Shown here piece after piece: positions 25,611 to 34,821 of a stretch of DNA of 64,000 nt (its first letter is position 1; the number at the start of each line of letters is the position of its first letter). The notes below the pieces were generated by a model, which saw only the letters and a program-made list of their open reading frames with translations, ran no database searches and had not been told where the DNA came from. The position numbers and the translations under genes were made by a program. Source of the DNA: Bacteroidia bacterium (GTDB taxonomy: Bacteria > Bacteroidota > Bacteroidia > 2-12-FULL-35-15); NCBI GenBank assembly GCA_030654175.1, contig JAURXZ010000049.1, forward strand, positions 466,334 to 530,333. The letters are read 5' to 3'.

Positions 25611-28166
25611 CTAGTGGTGTCCTTCCCCGCAAGTTTTAGTTTCAGCTTCTCCACCTTTACAGCAGCTTTTTTTTGTCGCTGTTCCTGCATGTTCCATACA
25701 CATTGCTTTTTCATCTGATGAACATTTCATTGAATCGCAATAAGCTGCACATTCTTCTTTACTCATGTTCATGCATTTTTCCATGTCGCATTTTGCGCCT
25801 GCAAATTTCCCTTCAGCATCATACATACTCATGCAATATGCTTTTTCAGCTGCAGAGCAACCTTTTTCATCACACATTTTTGCACACTCATCTTTTGTCA
25901 TAGTAGCACATTTGGTCATATCGCATTTGCTGTGCATGCTAGTGCAAGAACCATGGGCTTCTTCGCCACCCATCATACATTCTTTTTTCATTCCGCAAGC
26001 ATCATCTCCGCCTTCAGAAGAAACAACAGCGATGTAAGGTGCAATTACCAAGGAAACAATAGACATTAATTTGATAAGGATATTCATGGATGGACCTGAA
26101 GTATCTTTGAATGGATCACCTACAGTATCACCTGTTACAGATGCTTTGTGTGGTTCTGATTTTTTGTAGAACATTTCACCATTGATCAATACTCCTTTTT
26201 CGAATGATTTTTTTGCATTGTCCCATGCTCCACCTGCATTACTTTGGAAAATACCCATCAATACACCTGATACTGTTACACCTGCTAATAAACCTCCCAA
26301 CATCTCTGCTGAACTGGCGTTATCAAACATACCTTTAAAACCAAACCCAACTATCAATGGTGTTATTAAAGCAATGGCTCCCGGCATCATCATTTCACGG
26401 ATAGATGCTTTTGTAGAAATAGCAACACATTTTTCGTATTCAGGTTTTGCTTTGTATTCCATAATTCCCGGAATTTCACGAAACTGTCTTCTCACTTCCT
26501 GAACCATATCCATAGCTGCTTTACCAACCGCCTGAATACACAATGCAGAAAAAATGAAAGGGATCATTCCACCAACAAAAAGTGCAGCCAAAACTGGTGC
26601 TTTGTAAATATCGATTGCATCTATCCCTGCTACACCAACAAATGCAGCAAATAATGCTAAAGAGGTTAATGCCGCAGAAGCAATTGCAAATCCTTTTCCG
26701 GTAGCAGCGGTAGTATTACCTACTGCATCTAAATTATCAGTACGTTCACGAACTTCAGGAGGTAACATGCTCATTTCAGCAATACCACCTGCATTATCAG
26801 CGATAGGGCCAAAAGCATCGATCGCTAATTGCATAGCAGTTGTAGCCATCATACCAGCAGCAGCAATTGCAACCCCATATAGTCCTGCAAAATAATAAGA
26901 TGCCATGATACCTGCAGCCAATGTTAAAATTGGAATTACAGTTGATTTCATACCTACAGATAAACCACCAATAATGTTAGTGGCATGTCCTGTAGATGAT
27001 TGCTGAATGATAGACATTACAGGAGGCTTACCCATTGCTGTGTAATACTCTGTTACAATACTCATGATAGCGCCAACCACAGTTCCTACAACAATTGCTA
27101 AAAACACGTTTAATCTTGAAAATGCATAACCGCGTAAGCTCAATTCTTCCGGCAACATCCACATTACGATAAAATACGATGCAACTACAGTAATGATCAT
27201 TGACGACCAGTTACCTAAGTTCAATGCGCTTTGTACATTTGATTTGTCATCTTTGATACGAACAAACCAGGTTCCAACAATAGAGAAAACAATTCCTAAA
27301 CCACATATCACCATTGGTAATAAAATAGGAGACATTCCATTGAAATTATCCACTACTGAAATTTCTTGTCCTAAGATCATAGTAGCCAAAATAGTTGCTA
27401 CATAAGAACCAAAAAGATCGGCACCCATACCTGCAACGTCACCTACGTTATCACCTACGTTATCGGCAATTGTAGCCGGGTTACGAACATCATCTTCAGG
27501 GATACCTGCTTCTACTTTACCCACAAGATCCGCTCCAACGTCAGCTGCTTTTGTATAAATACCACCACCAACTCTTGCAAATAAGGCAATAGATTCAGCA
27601 CCTAAAGAGAAACCTGTCAATACTTCGATGGCTGTTTTCATGTTGTTAACATCAACACCTTCATCACCAATTACATTAAATATCTTTAAAAAAACAATGA
27701 ACAAACTTCCTAAACCAAGTATTGCTAAACCGGCAACACCTAGTCCCATAACAGTTCCACCTGTAAAAGAAACTTTCAAAGCTTGTTTTAAACTGGTTTT
27801 AGCAGCTTGTGTAGTACGAACGTTTGCTTTTGTAGCAACCTTCATTCCTATATATCCTGCTGTAGCAGAGAAAACGGCTCCAATAATAAATGCGATGGAA
27901 ATGATCCAGCTGGAGTGAATTTCTTTACCGTTAATTTCATGAATTGTACCAGAATAGGCTAATAATGCTGCTGCAAATACTACGAAAATACTAAGTACTT
28001 TCCATTCAGCTTTTAAAAATGCCATTGCCCCATCTGCAATATATCCTGCAAGTTCCTGCATTTTAGCATCACCTGCATCTTGCTTGCTAACCCAAGCAGA
28101 TTTTACCGCCATTACAATCAATCCAAGGATCCCTAATGCCGGAATCAAATACATTATTTCATTCAT
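25611..28166 (-). CDS. hppA: Membrane-bound ion-pumping pyrophosphatase with Cys/Met-rich C-terminal tail
   Basis: Hydrolyses pyrophosphate and pumps H+ and/or Na+ across the cytoplasmic membrane. The core (about 1-717) has some 16 membrane helices and the family's pyrophosphate site: [19 protein letters not shown], then [20 protein letters not shown] and a second Asp cluster near the C-terminus. [18 protein letters not shown] has Ala where K+-independent pumps have Lys, so this is probably the K+-dependent class; H+ versus Na+ cannot be told here. The oddity is a 134-residue in-frame tail (718-851; bases 25614-26015) with 18 cysteines and many Met, His, Asp and Glu residues. It contains two ~40-residue repeats built on CDM-x-KC...KxEC...C-x4-C-S-x2-EKA-x-CM, which the family normally lacks. 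It looks metal-binding. Confidence 0.95.
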   Translation of the reverse strand: MNEIMYLIPALGILGLIVMAVKSAWVSKQDAGDAKMQELAGYIADGAMAFLKAEWKVLSIFVVFAAALLAYSGTIHEINGKEIHSSWIISIAFIIGAVFSATAGYIGMKVATKANVRTTQAAKTSLKQALKVSFTGGTVMGLGVAGLAILGLGSLFIVFLKIFNVIGDEGVDVNNMKTAIEVLTGFSLGAESIALFARVGGGIYTKAADVGADLVGKVEAGIPEDDVRNPATIADNVGDNVGDVAGMGADLFGSYVATILATMILGQEISVVDNFNGMSPILLPMVICGLGIVFSIVGTWFVRIKDDKSNVQSALNLGNWSSMIITVVASYFIVMWMLPEELSLRGYAFSRLNVFLAIVVGTVVGAIMSIVTEYYTAMGKPPVMSIIQQSSTGHATNIIGGLSVGMKSTVIPILTLAAGIMASYYFAGLYGVAIAAAGMMATTAMQLAIDAFGPIADNAGGIAEMSMLPPEVRERTDNLDAVGNTTAATGKGFAIASAALTSLALFAAFVGVAGIDAIDIYKAPVLAALFVGGMIPFIFSALCIQAVGKAAMDMVQEVRRQFREIPGIMEYKAKPEYEKCVAISTKASIREMMMPGAIALITPLIVGFGFKGMFDNASSAEMLGGLLAGVTVSGVLMGIFQSNAGGAWDNAKKSFEKGVLINGEMFYKKSEPHKASVTGDTVGDPFKDTSGPSMNILIKLMSIVSLVIAPYIAVVSSEGGDDACGMKKECMMGGEEAHGSCTSMHSKCDMTKCATMTKDECAKMCDEKGCSAAEKAYCMSMYDAEGKFAGAKCDMEKCMNMSKEECAAYCDSMKCSSDEKAMCMEHAGTATKKSCCKGGEAETKTCGEGHH

Positions 28167-28298
28167 ACTTTTTCGTTAATTTTTAATTATTGTTTATTGA
28201 TTTTTTTACGAGTTTGGAATTTTATCTAAATAAAAACAATCTTTTTACTAAACAATTCATTGTCAAGTAATTGCAAATGTTAATTTAAAAATTCGGTG

Positions 28299-28330
28299 CA
28301 AACTTATGTAAAATCTTACGGAATATCAAA
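28299..28330 (-). promoter_or_regulatory. Sigma-ABfr-type promoter of hppA
   Basis: On the minus strand a TTTG box (28330-28327) is followed after 20 bases by TAAGTTTG (28306-28299), matching the Bacteroidota TTTG-N19-21-TAnnTTTG consensus. It leaves a 5' leader of about 125 bases before the hppA ATG at 28166. Confidence 0.7.
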
Positions 28331-28425
28331 AAAACAAGACAAATGGACAAAAATAAAGGTTGGTTATTCAGTAACTTCTTGAAAATAAGCTACATAGTAT
28401 TTTGTGAGAGAAAAGGCGAGAATGC

Positions 28426-30777
28426 TTATTCCAAAGCACGTTTGTTAAACATTATATAACCAAAATGGAAGAGTACAGAGAAGGGCTTTTTCTCCTGATC
28501 GTAATAATTTACGCTTAAACTCAATGGGCCAATAGGGGTGCTCCAAACAATTGCTCCTGTGGCGATATAGTGCTGTAATGCAAATGTACTACTATAATCG
28601 GTTTTTAATTCGGCTGTTTTAACAAAAGCCTGAACGGGTTGGAAAATATATCCCTCAGCACGAAATTCAATGTTTTCACGGAAATTAACAACAAATTTTA
28701 AACCTCCGGCTAAGTATTGATGTGCACGATAATTTTCTAAGAAAATAGTTTTACTATCGGGCGTTGGTTGAAAAGCAGGAGCTGATAATACACTGGACGT
28801 ATAATTATTAAAAAGCGTTTTGGTGGAATATACACCCTCACCCAATAAACCAATTTTTAAGGTTCCTTTTCTATTAAAATACTTTTCGGCTTTTGCTTTA
28901 AAAGTAACCCATTCGTGATACTTTTTAAATTTCGTTTCTCCATCTATGGAGGTAGAACCCGGAGTGTTGGTTTCTAATCCATTCACATACGTTAATTTAA
29001 TATTTACATATTCCCCTTGATTCGGATAAAGTTTGCGGTTCAATGAATTGATCTCATAATATCCCTGGTAGTTGAACATATCAAAATCGGTACGATCGGT
29101 AGTATCATCTTCAGTAAATTGTGTAGTTTGATAATATTTGTCGGTGATCCGGCCCCTACCGGCTCCTACAACCATTCGTCCTTTTTTACCGGTCGGCAAA
29201 CCAAAATTCACATTGGCATACTGTTCATTTTGTTTCAGGTAGGCTGGTTTAACATCTTTTAAAAAAGAATTGCTACTGGAGAAGTAATCCCATTTATTCC
29301 ATGTTACGGCCGGCTCAATATAAATTGGTGTTCTGAAAGGAAAATCGAAACGTGTTTTAATTTGTGCTGAATTATATAATTTACCAAAATAAACATTAGC
29401 CGTTATAGCTGCTGCAAACTGATCAAGATAATTATATTTAACTCCTAAATATCCCTGGCTAATAGGGCGATTAGAAAAGTTTCCGCCAAAATAAGTTACA
29501 ATGTCCCTTTCCTTTTTTATCTTTAAATACAGATCGTAATATCCTGATTGTCCATTATATTTAGCATGCGGATATATATATTTTATTTTATTGTCAGAAG
29601 CAAGTCGGAAATATCCTTCTTTAATTTCTTCCATACTTACTTGCTTGATATTATTACGCAGCAACTTGGGCGAATATTCTGATGGTTTGGTATCTTGTTT
29701 ACTATTCTGACGCAAAATTCTTCTTGCATATTCAGCTTGCTTGCTGTTTAAACCTTCAATAAAAATATTATCAAAAATAATTTCCGGGATCTGTGCTCTG
29801 AACTTAGCTCTTTTAGCTTTAAGTTCGGCAGGATCCACTCTTCTTGCAATGTGCGCTTTTATAAAATCCATTTCACGCATGGTGGCTGCATAACCACTGT
29901 CAATGGTTGGTTGAGGGTCACTAAAGTCAAAAAGGCTTACGTTTGTGTTTGGTTTAATTATTATTCCGGCTTCACAAGGCACATCAAAATTGGTTTTGCT
30001 CAGCAACATCGATTTTATTTGTGATATGATATTATCTTCGTCAGCCGGAGCCATATTGGCGGCCACTGTACTTCCAATAATAAAATCCGGGTAAAAATCT
30101 TCATACATAATATTGGAAGGGAAATTATTATAAAAGCCACCGTCATATAATAATCTGCCATCCACCATAACCGGTGGGATAAAAAAGGGATAGGCTATAG
30201 AAGCTCTGACTGCCTGGCCCAGATCTCCCTTTCTAAAAACAATGGTCTCCTTTTTCGCCACATCAGCAGCTACACTCCGAAAAGGAACAAATAAACTATC
30301 AAAATCATATTTTGCACCGGCAGCCGGTCCTCCTGCAAATTCCATCAATCCAAAATCCAAAGAGATCGGATTCAGAACATTGGTCGGCAACCTGATCGTT
30401 AGAACTGAATCAAGTGACAACTTGAAGCTTAACCAGGATGGATCAGAATCTACATTTTTAAAATAGTAGGCATACTTCTCATCTATAATTCCTAAAGTCA
30501 TATTTTTGTACGACTCGGTTTTTACGAATTCCTGAATTTGTGTTGGTGTATATCCTATCGCATACATTGAACCGGTAAGGGCACCCTGAGATGTTCCTGT
30601 AATGTAGTCAATTGGAATGTTGTTTTCTTCAAGTGCTTTTAAAACGCCAATATGTGCATATCCAGCGGCACCGCCACCACTAAATACAACACCAATTTTT
30701 TGAGCAGTTGAAAATTTCTGAGTGAGAATGAGCAGAATGAATAAAATAAAGTGGTTTTTTTGATGTCTCAAACTCAT
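28426..30777 (-). CDS. Patatin-like phospholipase with C-terminal outer-membrane barrel
   Basis: A 783-residue exported protein. A signal peptide (about 1-26) precedes a patatin lipid-acyl-hydrolase domain (about 27-330). It has the oxyanion loop FSGGGAAGYAHIGVLKALE, the nucleophile elbow GTSQG (Ser63) and the catalytic aspartate motif YDGGFYNNFP (Asp212), so the Ser-Asp dyad is complete. A POTRA-like segment (about 335-415, IFIEGLNSKQAEYARRIL) leads into a BamA/Omp85-type barrel (about 420-783) with alternating strands. The layout matches the patatin-Omp85 fusions common in Bacteroidota and PlpD-type type Vd secretion. In PlpD the patatin domain is pushed to the surface and cleaves phospholipids; in Bacteroidota release is not established. 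It sits alone upstream of hppA. Confidence 0.92.
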   Translation of the reverse strand: MSLRHQKNHFILFILLILTQKFSTAQKIGVVFSGGGAAGYAHIGVLKALEENNIPIDYITGTSQGALTGSMYAIGYTPTQIQEFVKTESYKNMTLGIIDEKYAYYFKNVDSDPSWLSFKLSLDSVLTIRLPTNVLNPISLDFGLMEFAGGPAAGAKYDFDSLFVPFRSVAADVAKKETIVFRKGDLGQAVRASIAYPFFIPPVMVDGRLLYDGGFYNNFPSNIMYEDFYPDFIIGSTVAANMAPADEDNIISQIKSMLLSKTNFDVPCEAGIIIKPNTNVSLFDFSDPQPTIDSGYAATMREMDFIKAHIARRVDPAELKAKRAKFRAQIPEIIFDNIFIEGLNSKQAEYARRILRQNSKQDTKPSEYSPKLLRNNIKQVSMEEIKEGYFRLASDNKIKYIYPHAKYNGQSGYYDLYLKIKKERDIVTYFGGNFSNRPISQGYLGVKYNYLDQFAAAITANVYFGKLYNSAQIKTRFDFPFRTPIYIEPAVTWNKWDYFSSSNSFLKDVKPAYLKQNEQYANVNFGLPTGKKGRMVVGAGRGRITDKYYQTTQFTEDDTTDRTDFDMFNYQGYYEINSLNRKLYPNQGEYVNIKLTYVNGLETNTPGSTSIDGETKFKKYHEWVTFKAKAEKYFNRKGTLKIGLLGEGVYSTKTLFNNYTSSVLSAPAFQPTPDSKTIFLENYRAHQYLAGGLKFVVNFRENIEFRAEGYIFQPVQAFVKTAELKTDYSSTFALQHYIATGAIVWSTPIGPLSLSVNYYDQEKKPFSVLFHFGYIMFNKRALE

Positions 30778-30952
30778 TGACAGAAGGATATGAAATAATA
30801 GCTTACAAAATTAACAAAAAATTATGCAAGAAAAATACATTATTTAAATTTAATTTGAGATTTGAAGAAATGGGATTTAAAGAATTAATAAATTAGAGAA
30901 CTTTGGGAGTATTATAATAAATTCAAATACAGGTCAATACATTTCCAATTCA

Positions 30953-31756
30953 CTATTCCAACATTTCTCTGATCATTTCAAAATAGGCCGGAGCCTGCAA
31001 CAAGCGTGATCCATACCATGAAAATAACTCTCCATCCACAATAATTATTTTTGCTTCCGGACAAATGGATTGAAGTTCCCCGATGTGCTGTTCTTTAAAA
31101 GGGTAGGGCTCTGATGAAAGTAAGATTACTTCAGGTTTTATTTCCGCAATTTGCTGTTCCTCAACTTCCGGATAACGTATTGAATCAGTAGTGGCAAATA
31201 CATTGTTAAAACCGCAACGGATAAGCATATCATTAATAAATGTATTGCCTCCGGCTACCATAAAGGGTTTTCGCCAAATGAAGTAAGCAACATTTAGTTT
31301 AGAGTTTAAAGTTGAAAGTTTAAAGTTGAGAGCATTAAATTGTGATTCTATTTGCAGTTTTAAATTGATCGCTTCTTGAGGTTTGCCAACTAATGTTCCC
31401 ACCTGAACAATCATATTTAAGGCATCTTTTAGAGTATAAATGTCACTCATCCATACCTTATGATCCTTCATTAATTGTTCGATCTGCCCTTTTTCATTTT
31501 CTTCTTTATTGCCAATGATCAGGTCGGGGTTCAGTTGTTTTATTTTTTCGAAATCGATTTTTTTTGTTCCTCCAATACGCGTTTTGGTATGAAACCATTC
31601 ATCAGGATGAATACAAAATTTGGTAATACCAACCACTTCATCTCGCAAGCCAAGATCATATAACAATTCGGTTTGGGAAGGCACTAAGGAGATAATTCTT
31701 TTCGGAGGGAAAGGAAGCTCAATTTTTCTATTAAGCTGATCGGTGAAGAAAGGCAT
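30953..31756 (-). CDS. Helical-backbone metal receptor (BtuF/FecB-like) without signal peptide
   Basis: A 267-residue protein of the periplasmic-binding type III (TroA-like) fold: PKRIISLVPSQTELLYDLGL, VVGITKFCIHPDEW, IGGTKKIDFEKIKQLNPDLII and a C-terminal PEVILLSSEPYPFKEQH. Relatives bind vitamin B12, haem, siderophores or metals for ABC uptake. It begins MPFFTDQLNRKIELPFPPKR with no hydrophobic leader and no lipobox, and no ABC permease or ATPase is nearby. Like similar Bacteroidota orphans it may act in the cytosol, or its leader may have been lost. Residues about 142-154 (LNFKLSTLNSKLN) are encoded by a low-complexity repeat that looks inserted in frame. A conserved Cys (FCIHPDEW) could be a ligand; I infer this only from family likeness. 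Confidence 0.82.
   Translation of the reverse strand: MPFFTDQLNRKIELPFPPKRIISLVPSQTELLYDLGLRDEVVGITKFCIHPDEWFHTKTRIGGTKKIDFEKIKQLNPDLIIGNKEENEKGQIEQLMKDHKVWMSDIYTLKDALNMIVQVGTLVGKPQEAINLKLQIESQFNALNFKLSTLNSKLNVAYFIWRKPFMVAGGNTFINDMLIRCGFNNVFATTDSIRYPEVEEQQIAEIKPEVILLSSEPYPFKEQHIGELQSICPEAKIIIVDGELFSWYGSRLLQAPAYFEMIREMLE
31295..31332. repeat. AACTTTAAACT-type repeat inside a coding sequence
   Basis: Within the metal-receptor gene the DNA runs TTTAGAGTTTAAAGTTGAAAG, then TTTAAAGTTGAGAG. This kind of AAGTTGAAAGTTTAAAGTT repeat is usually intergenic in Bacteroidota. Here it stays in frame and encodes the S/N-L-N/S-K-L pattern. Confidence 0.65.
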
Positions 31757-31773
31757 TGCTTAAGAATAAAAAA

Positions 31774-31849
31774 TTACCACTAAGACACTGAGTACACAAA
31801 GAAACACTAAGTTGTCTTAACCTTAGTGGACTCAGTGCCTTAGTGGTAA
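31774..31849. repeat. Nested inverted repeat (ACCACTAAG type), likely terminator
   Basis: Outer arms of 20 bp (31774-31793 and 31830-31849, one mismatch) surround an inner 7-bp stem, CACTAAG (31805-31811) with CTTAGTG (31822-31828). On the minus strand a T-run follows, so it probably ends the transcript of the CBS-domain enzyme gene. The ACCACTAAGACACTGAGTAC type of element is a recurrent intergenic repeat in environmental Bacteroidota. Confidence 0.75.
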
Positions 31850-31855
31850 AAAAAA

Positions 31856-33226
31856 TTATTTAGTTAACGCATTAATAATATCGTAACGCGTAATAATATA
31901 TGTTTTATCTAATTTGAAATCTTTTACCAAAACTGCAGGGTTTTTATCCGTGATCATCGCGGAAAGCGAATCTATTGGTGCCGAAATATCTACAAAAGGA
32001 AATGCAGGTTGCATAATCGATTCAATACTTTGATTCTTAATTTCAGGATTACTGATTATTTTTGCATACAATAAACTTTCATTTAAAGAACCAACCACAC
32101 GCTTATCATGCGTTACCGGGATCTGTGAAATATCCATTTTGCTCATCAATTTTACTGCATTCCCGATAGTGTCGGACATTTCAATAGTGATCAACTGACC
32201 GTTGGTATTGGTGTTTACAAAATCTTTCGCAACCAATCCTTTTTTATCGAAGAAACCTTTTTCAAGCATCCATTCATCATTGAACATTTTACCTAAATAA
32301 CGTGTTCCGTGATCATGAAAAATAACCACCACTACATCACCTTCTTTTAACTCATCTTTTAATTGTAAAAGTCCTGCCATGGCAGATCCTGCTGAATTAC
32401 CGGCAAAAATACCTTCTCTTTTTGTGATCTCACGGGTCATAATGGCGGCATCTTTATCCGTCACTTTTTCAAAGCGGTCAATCACATTAAAATCAACATT
32501 GGCAGGTAAAAAATCCTCACCGATACCTTCAGTAATGTAAGGGTAAATTTCATTTTTATCGAAAATACCGGTCTCTTTGTATTTCTTAAAAACAGAACCA
32601 TAGGTGTCAATTCCCCAAATTTTTACATTCGGATTTTTTTCTTTTAGATAACGGCCGGTACCTGAAATTGTACCACCGGTACCAACACCTACCACAAGAT
32701 GAGTGATCTTTCCTTCTGTTTGCTCCCATATTTCGGGACCGGTTTGTTCGTAATGCGCTAATGAATTACTTAAGTTGTCGTATTGGTTTGGTTTCCAGGA
32801 GTTTGGGATCTCTTTTTCCAAACGGGAAGAAACAGAATAATAGGAGCGGGGGTCTTCCGGTTCAACATTTGTTGGACAAACGATTACATCAGCACCAAAA
32901 GCACGTAAAGCATCCACTTTTTCTTTTGATTGTTTATCTGTGGTAGTAAAAATACATTTATACCCTTTGATAATGGAAGCAATCGCTAACCCCATACCTG
33001 TATTACCACTTGTTCCTTCTATTATGGTACCACCTGGCTTTAAACGACCGTCTTTTTCGGCAATTTCAATCATCTTCAATGCCATACGGTCTTTTATGGA
33101 GTTTCCGGGATTAAATGTTTCTACTTTTGCATATACTGTTGCTTTAACATTTTTTGTAATGTTGTTAATACGCACCAAAGGTGTATTACCAATGGTCTCT
33201 AGGATATTATTAGAAGCTTTTCTCAT
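31856..33226 (-). CDS. PLP-dependent cystathionine beta-synthase/cysteine synthase with CBS domain pair
   Basis: A 456-residue cytosolic enzyme of the fold-type II beta family, joining serine or O-acetylserine with homocysteine or sulfide. The PLP lysine is in NPGNSIKDRMAL (Lys45). EGTSGNTGMGLAI is the substrate loop and GVGTGGTISGTGRYLKE binds the cofactor phosphate. SAGSAMAGLLQLKDEL leads into a C-terminal pair of CBS modules (about 340-456, MSKMDISQIPVTHDKRVVGSL and MQPAFPFVDISAPIDSLSAMI). The CBS pair favours a cystathionine beta-synthase-type protein over plain CysK/CysM and suggests control by adenosyl ligands, but the true substrate cannot be read from sequence. Length agrees with bacterial CBS-domain versions. 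The gene stands alone, ending in a nested hairpin. Confidence 0.9.
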   Translation of the reverse strand: MRKASNNILETIGNTPLVRINNITKNVKATVYAKVETFNPGNSIKDRMALKMIEIAEKDGRLKPGGTIIEGTSGNTGMGLAIASIIKGYKCIFTTTDKQSKEKVDALRAFGADVIVCPTNVEPEDPRSYYSVSSRLEKEIPNSWKPNQYDNLSNSLAHYEQTGPEIWEQTEGKITHLVVGVGTGGTISGTGRYLKEKNPNVKIWGIDTYGSVFKKYKETGIFDKNEIYPYITEGIGEDFLPANVDFNVIDRFEKVTDKDAAIMTREITKREGIFAGNSAGSAMAGLLQLKDELKEGDVVVVIFHDHGTRYLGKMFNDEWMLEKGFFDKKGLVAKDFVNTNTNGQLITIEMSDTIGNAVKLMSKMDISQIPVTHDKRVVGSLNESLLYAKIISNPEIKNQSIESIMQPAFPFVDISAPIDSLSAMITDKNPAVLVKDFKLDKTYIITRYDIINALTK

Positions 33227-33303
33227 TCGTTTATATATATTCGATTTTTAATAATTGATGTTGAATTTTAAAAATGCGAAAATACAAATTTTAAACGGAT
33301 ACT

Positions 33304-34545
33304 TTATTTTATTGAAATCACATTTATTTCAACCCTTCTATTGGCTGAACTTTCAAATTCATTTTGTGGGTATTTATAAAGCTGCTTTTCTCCGCCAAAT
33401 CCAATAAAACTCATGCGTTCTTTTTCAATACCTTGTTTTTGCAGGTAATCATAAACTGTTTTTGCCCTTGAAACAGATAATGGATGATCCCCATATCCAT
33501 TTATATGGCCCTCTATTCGAATAATCATTCTTTTATTCTTGCTCATTAATTTATAAAGTCCAATAACTGATGAATGGCTTTCGGATAATAGTGTTGAGGT
33601 ACCACCTAAAAAATTAATGCTATTCAAATTATACTTGGTCCCTTTTTTCAATTTCACCAATATGGTGCGTATATCAGTAAAAGTGTTGGAATCTTTTAAG
33701 GCTTTGGTGTTGATTTTTTTGACTGCTATAAAACTGCTATCCGAAGAAAAATCAAGTGTGTAATTTATTTCTTCCTTTACTCCAGTATTAATTAAATACT
33801 TACCGTCAATTCCTGTATTAATTTGTTTTATAACAGTTCCATAGTTATCAGTAAGTAAAATTTCGGATTTTAAGGGAACACTATCAGCATCAAGCACTAC
33901 ACCGGCAATGGTAACTTGTTTTATGTAATTAAAATGTATAATATGCCCTTTTCCATCTGGATATACATTATCCAAAACAAGCACATATTTTTCTCCTTTT
34001 AATACTTCAATTGATTTTGAATATGCAGCACCAATCCCTTTTCCTACAAATTCGTTTTTAGCATCAAAGGCTAAACCCGTAATTCCCTTTTTTTTAGAAT
34101 TTAATCGTGATAAATTTGAACGCACCGGTTTGATCTTATTTTTTTGTATTCCTCGGCAGAAGCTGGTATCAGTGTATTTATATAATAAAAAATCATAATC
34201 ATTGGTTGTATCTTGTGGAGTAATTTCAAAAACAAATTCCCCATCAAAATTAATATTCAACAGGTACCAGGCGGTATTATGTTCAGCTTCAAAAGCTAAT
34301 TTATCGCCTCTGCCTTTTGATGTTATTTCCTGAATGGAACCAAAACCGAGGGATGGTTTTGTTAGGCCGTATTGTGATGCTTTGGTAGTATTGATCTTGA
34401 CGGCATCCTTGCAATCACATGCTATATTGGCTGTTCCTGTGGGTAAGGGTTTTATTACAGTTTTTTCGAGATTATTTTTTTGTGCAAAAGTGGCAATCGA
34501 AAACAATAAAATAATTATAGTGGATAAAATAGTCCGGATATTCAT
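33304..34545 (-). CDS. OmpA-family outer-membrane/peptidoglycan-binding protein
   Basis: A 413-residue exported protein. I place the start at the ATG at 34545, where the signal peptide MNIRTILSTIIILLFSIATF begins; the open frame upstream to 34725 has no such leader. The N-terminal half (about 60-195) is a beta-rich domain with no name I can give, followed by a carboxypeptidase-regulatory-like segment (VTIAGVVLDADSVPLKSEIL). The C-terminal OmpA domain (about 300-413) has IRIEGHINGYGDHPLSVSRAK and FGGEKQLYKYPQNEFESSANRRVEI, the usual peptidoglycan-binding residues. It lies just downstream of a PorP/SprF gene and the SprB-repeat adhesin, like OmpA-type partners in other gliding/adhesin clusters. 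Confidence 0.88.
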   Translation of the reverse strand: MNIRTILSTIIILLFSIATFAQKNNLEKTVIKPLPTGTANIACDCKDAVKINTTKASQYGLTKPSLGFGSIQEITSKGRGDKLAFEAEHNTAWYLLNINFDGEFVFEITPQDTTNDYDFLLYKYTDTSFCRGIQKNKIKPVRSNLSRLNSKKKGITGLAFDAKNEFVGKGIGAAYSKSIEVLKGEKYVLVLDNVYPDGKGHIIHFNYIKQVTIAGVVLDADSVPLKSEILLTDNYGTVIKQINTGIDGKYLINTGVKEEINYTLDFSSDSSFIAVKKINTKALKDSNTFTDIRTILVKLKKGTKYNLNSINFLGGTSTLLSESHSSVIGLYKLMSKNKRMIIRIEGHINGYGDHPLSVSRAKTVYDYLQKQGIEKERMSFIGFGGEKQLYKYPQNEFESSANRRVEINVISIK

Positions 34546-34821
34546 AGAAATAAAGGTTGTTTGATAGCATAATGCAATGATAATTGAAAAGATACAGCTT
34601 TTTTTCCTTTTAATTCTAATTGTTATGTTAAAATAGGTTAACCTGCTTGTAATCAATCCAGCTCCTTCATTCATTGCACATTTCATGGATGAATCTCTTT
34701 TATCAAAAGATGTTCTTGTAAACAAAAAACAGATTTTTTAATTCAATAAATTAGCGGAACTGACTGTTTTTGAAGGGGCTTGGATTATGAAATGCTCTAA
34801 ACGTCTATTTAATTCTATGCA

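Noticed and set aside
27193-27918. Plus-strand reading frames opposite hppA (also 25673, 25765, 26182, 27628)
   Set aside because: They overlap a strongly conserved pyrophosphatase gene. Those in the tail region reflect antisense of Cys codons, and none has a plausible start context or homology.
34546-34821. N-terminal extension or small gene upstream of the OmpA-like protein
   Set aside because: The frame is open to 34725, but a signal peptide starts at 34545 and the upstream residues look like random coding of AT-rich DNA.
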